From: Odontesthes bonariensis
Lineage: Eukaryota; Chordata; Actinopteri; Atheriniformes; Atherinopsidae
Reading direction: 5' to 3'
NCBI RefSeq assembly: GCF_027942865.1
Contig: NC_134529.1
Coordinates: 17,660,467-17,724,466 of the forward strand
DNA length: 64,000 nucleotides
Part shown: piece by piece, positions 62,872 to 64,000 of the stretch
Layout: every line of letters starts with the position of its first letter
Numbering within the stretch: position 1 is the stretch's first letter
Position numbers and translations under genes: made by a program
Notes under the pieces: model-generated
The model's input: the letters and a program-made list of their open reading frames with translations, nothing else
What the model was told of the DNA's origin: nothing
Database searches by the model: none

Positions 62872-63189
62872 CAGGGCTCTCAAGTCTCACGCATTGAGCG
62901 TGACAGCCACGCTTTTGGGTCTTGTGTCACGCACTCCCGCCACACATTGTATTTCTCACGCTGAAAAAAATTATTATACAAATTTCTCTGGCGCAGCACT
63001 ATCGCTATGGAAACGGCAGGAAACAAGCATGTCTCCCATGAGTCTGAGCAGAGCAGTTATTAATAACAACAACACAAATAATAATATTATTCATGAAAGA
63101 CTCCTATTCCTGCGACCCGTCCAACCGGCCCGCCCAAAGAGGAAGGGGTGGGGTATCACATTTGCCTGCGTTCAAAACTTGAGAGCCCT
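62872..63189. mobile_element. Small hAT-like TIR element nested in the larger hAT
   Basis: The left end is cagggctctcaagt and the reversed right end agggctctcaagt, a 13-bp inverted repeat typical of a fish hAT family whose left arm continues ctcacgcattgagcgtga. About 318 bp, no transposase. No 8-bp target duplication is visible next to the ends; instead a 29-bp direct repeat lies 1 bp outside on the left and 6 bp outside on the right. Confidence 0.75.
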
Positions 63190-63195
63190 TTTTAA

Positions 63196-63224
63196 CGTAA
63201 AACTTCCAGGTCCTGTTGATTGTA
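63196..63224. repeat. 29-bp direct repeat, right copy
   Basis: Identical to 62842-62870; separated from the inner element's right end by tttttaa-like sequence. Confidence 0.95.
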
Positions 63225-63546
63225 ATATTACAATACTACATACTTTATAAATAATTTCCATCTGATATTAACATTGAGTTGACAAGGACTGGAAGAGTGA
63301 GGCAGGCTCCCGCATACCTGTAGCTACCCCTTTCATCGAGGCAGGGAAAAGTAAAATGACGGAGGCGAAAATAGATCAAATGTTGGTGCATACTTGAAAT
63401 TAAAGTGTTACTGCAACCAAAACCATTGGTACTATATTTGTACTATATATAAATGGATGAGAATCAATAAGAGAACTGATAAGGAACCGAATCGATATCA
63501 ATAATGGAATGCTAAATTCTTAACAATTCCCATCCTTATCCGTGAT

Positions 63547-63561
63547 CCAGCAGAGGGCGCT
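63547..63561 (+). promoter_or_regulatory. CTCF-like motif
   Basis: CCAGCAGAGGGCGCT is a very good match to the CTCF core. It starts at the base directly after the right target-site duplication of the hAT element. Binding is not shown by sequence alone. Confidence 0.5.
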
Positions 63562-63607
63562 CTACTGTGAGCTGGACCTAATGCATGCCCCGATAATCTC
63601 TTGGTTG

Positions 63608-63627
63608 AAAAAAAAAAAAAAAAAAAA
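63608..63627. repeat. Poly-A run
   Basis: Twenty uninterrupted A residues. No retroposon body is recognisable before it. Confidence 0.8.
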
Positions 63628-63699
63628 GCTTATGTTTGCTATGTTTCAACAAAAGTTGCATTTATTTTTAAATACATATTGGTTTTAGTTTTTAATTAT

Positions 63700-63960
63700 G
63701 GCAAAGTGACGAGGAGCAGCAAAATATCCCCAAAACCACGATGCTCCCTCCACCATGCTTCACAGCTGGGACTCAGAGTAGCTTTCAGAGAAGTCGTTGA
63801 TGGAGAGCTTCACATAGGATGTAAATTATTATCTCTAGTTGTACAATAAAAATGTAAGCATTTATTTTCTGTTTGTTTGTTTCTGTAGTTTTAGAATTAA
63901 ATCATTAATTTCAAAGGGTTCACAAACTTTTTTCCATTGAATAATTGAAATGGTTTTAAC
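63700..63960 (-). mobile_element. Possible Tc1-type transposon fragment at the window edge
   Basis: ccaaaaccacgatgctccct followed by ccaccatgcttcacagctggga resembles the reverse of a Tc1 transposase segment, and ggttcacaaacttttt near 63919 resembles a terminal motif of fish Tc1 families. The copy is short and diverged, and may continue beyond the window. Confidence 0.4.
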
Positions 63961-64000
63961 TTAGTTTGAAAGAAATCCTCAGTGTTATGATTTTAATGAT

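Larger units (their letters stand above)
62455..63538 (+). mobile_element. hAT transposon remnant with BED-finger relic
   Basis: The ends are tagggaggggaatc and, reversed, taaggatgggaattg. A perfect 8-bp target duplication tccgtgat flanks it (62447-62454 and 63539-63546). About 62625-62770 encodes, with frame changes, a BED zinc-finger of the ZBED/hAT type: SKVWLQLTKKDNTWASCNTC with the Cys pair, then a Gly-Asn block and HLTTQHAI with His residues. The catalytic domain is missing. The element hosts a second insertion at 62872-63189. Confidence 0.88.

Overview
The window looks like a stretch of teleost (ray-finned fish, probably percomorph) chromosome. The evidence is vertebrate-type genes split by GT-AG introns, an AT-rich background, and a repeat set typical of fish: a Rex3 (RTE-type) LINE carrying the 21-nt block used as the diagnostic Rex3 primer site, degenerate Tc1/mariner copies, hAT, piggyBac-, Kolobok- and Harbinger-like MITEs, and tRNA-derived SINEs. 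Nothing looks bacterial, viral or organellar.

Three protein-coding genes can be assembled exon by exon. (1) tmem200a on the minus strand, coding exons 30254-30124, 29806-29589, 29039-28876 and 28332-27220 (541 aa). A CpG-dense segment near 44.6-45.3 kb with a strong minus-strand splice donor may be its distal non-coding first exon. (2) tmem244 on the plus strand, six exons from 52977 to 57278 (174 aa, four predicted membrane segments). (3) fkbp6 on the plus strand, eight exons from 59021 to 61702 (328 aa, degenerate FKBP domain plus TPR repeats). TMEM200A and TMEM244 lie close together on human 6q22-q23, so that pairing looks like conserved synteny; FKBP6 lies elsewhere in human (7q11.23). 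There is no sign that the three genes share a pathway.

Layout: 1-27 kb is a gene desert with repeat relics (a Tc1-type end, SINE pieces, an L2/Rex1-type LINE tail, a long TG microsatellite, a Rex3 copy at 14.4-15.5 kb and a Tc1 relic at 23.3-24.2 kb). 27-30 kb is tmem200a. 30-52 kb is intron or intergenic DNA with a SINE, a hAT element (31965-32692), a possible RFX/C-EBP/CRE motif cluster (about 35.9-36.03 kb), a piggyBac-like MITE (37246-37919), a second Tc1 relic, a short TIR element (42370-42877), the CpG-rich segment with a compound TG/GA microsatellite, a Tc1/mariner-like element (46010-47094) and a Harbinger-like MITE nested in a Kolobok-like foldback MITE (48770-50178). 53-62 kb holds tmem244 and fkbp6. 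62.4-63.5 kb is a hAT element with a second small TIR element inside it, the latter bounded by a 29-bp direct repeat.

I found no undescribed multi-gene system. The points most worth checking are the intron-split tmem200a ORF and its possible distal exon, the intact coding capacity of tmem244, the twin-priming-type inversion in Rex3, the nested TIR elements with reconstructable target sites, the 29-bp repeat around an inner hAT-like element, and candidate CTCF- and RFX-type motifs.
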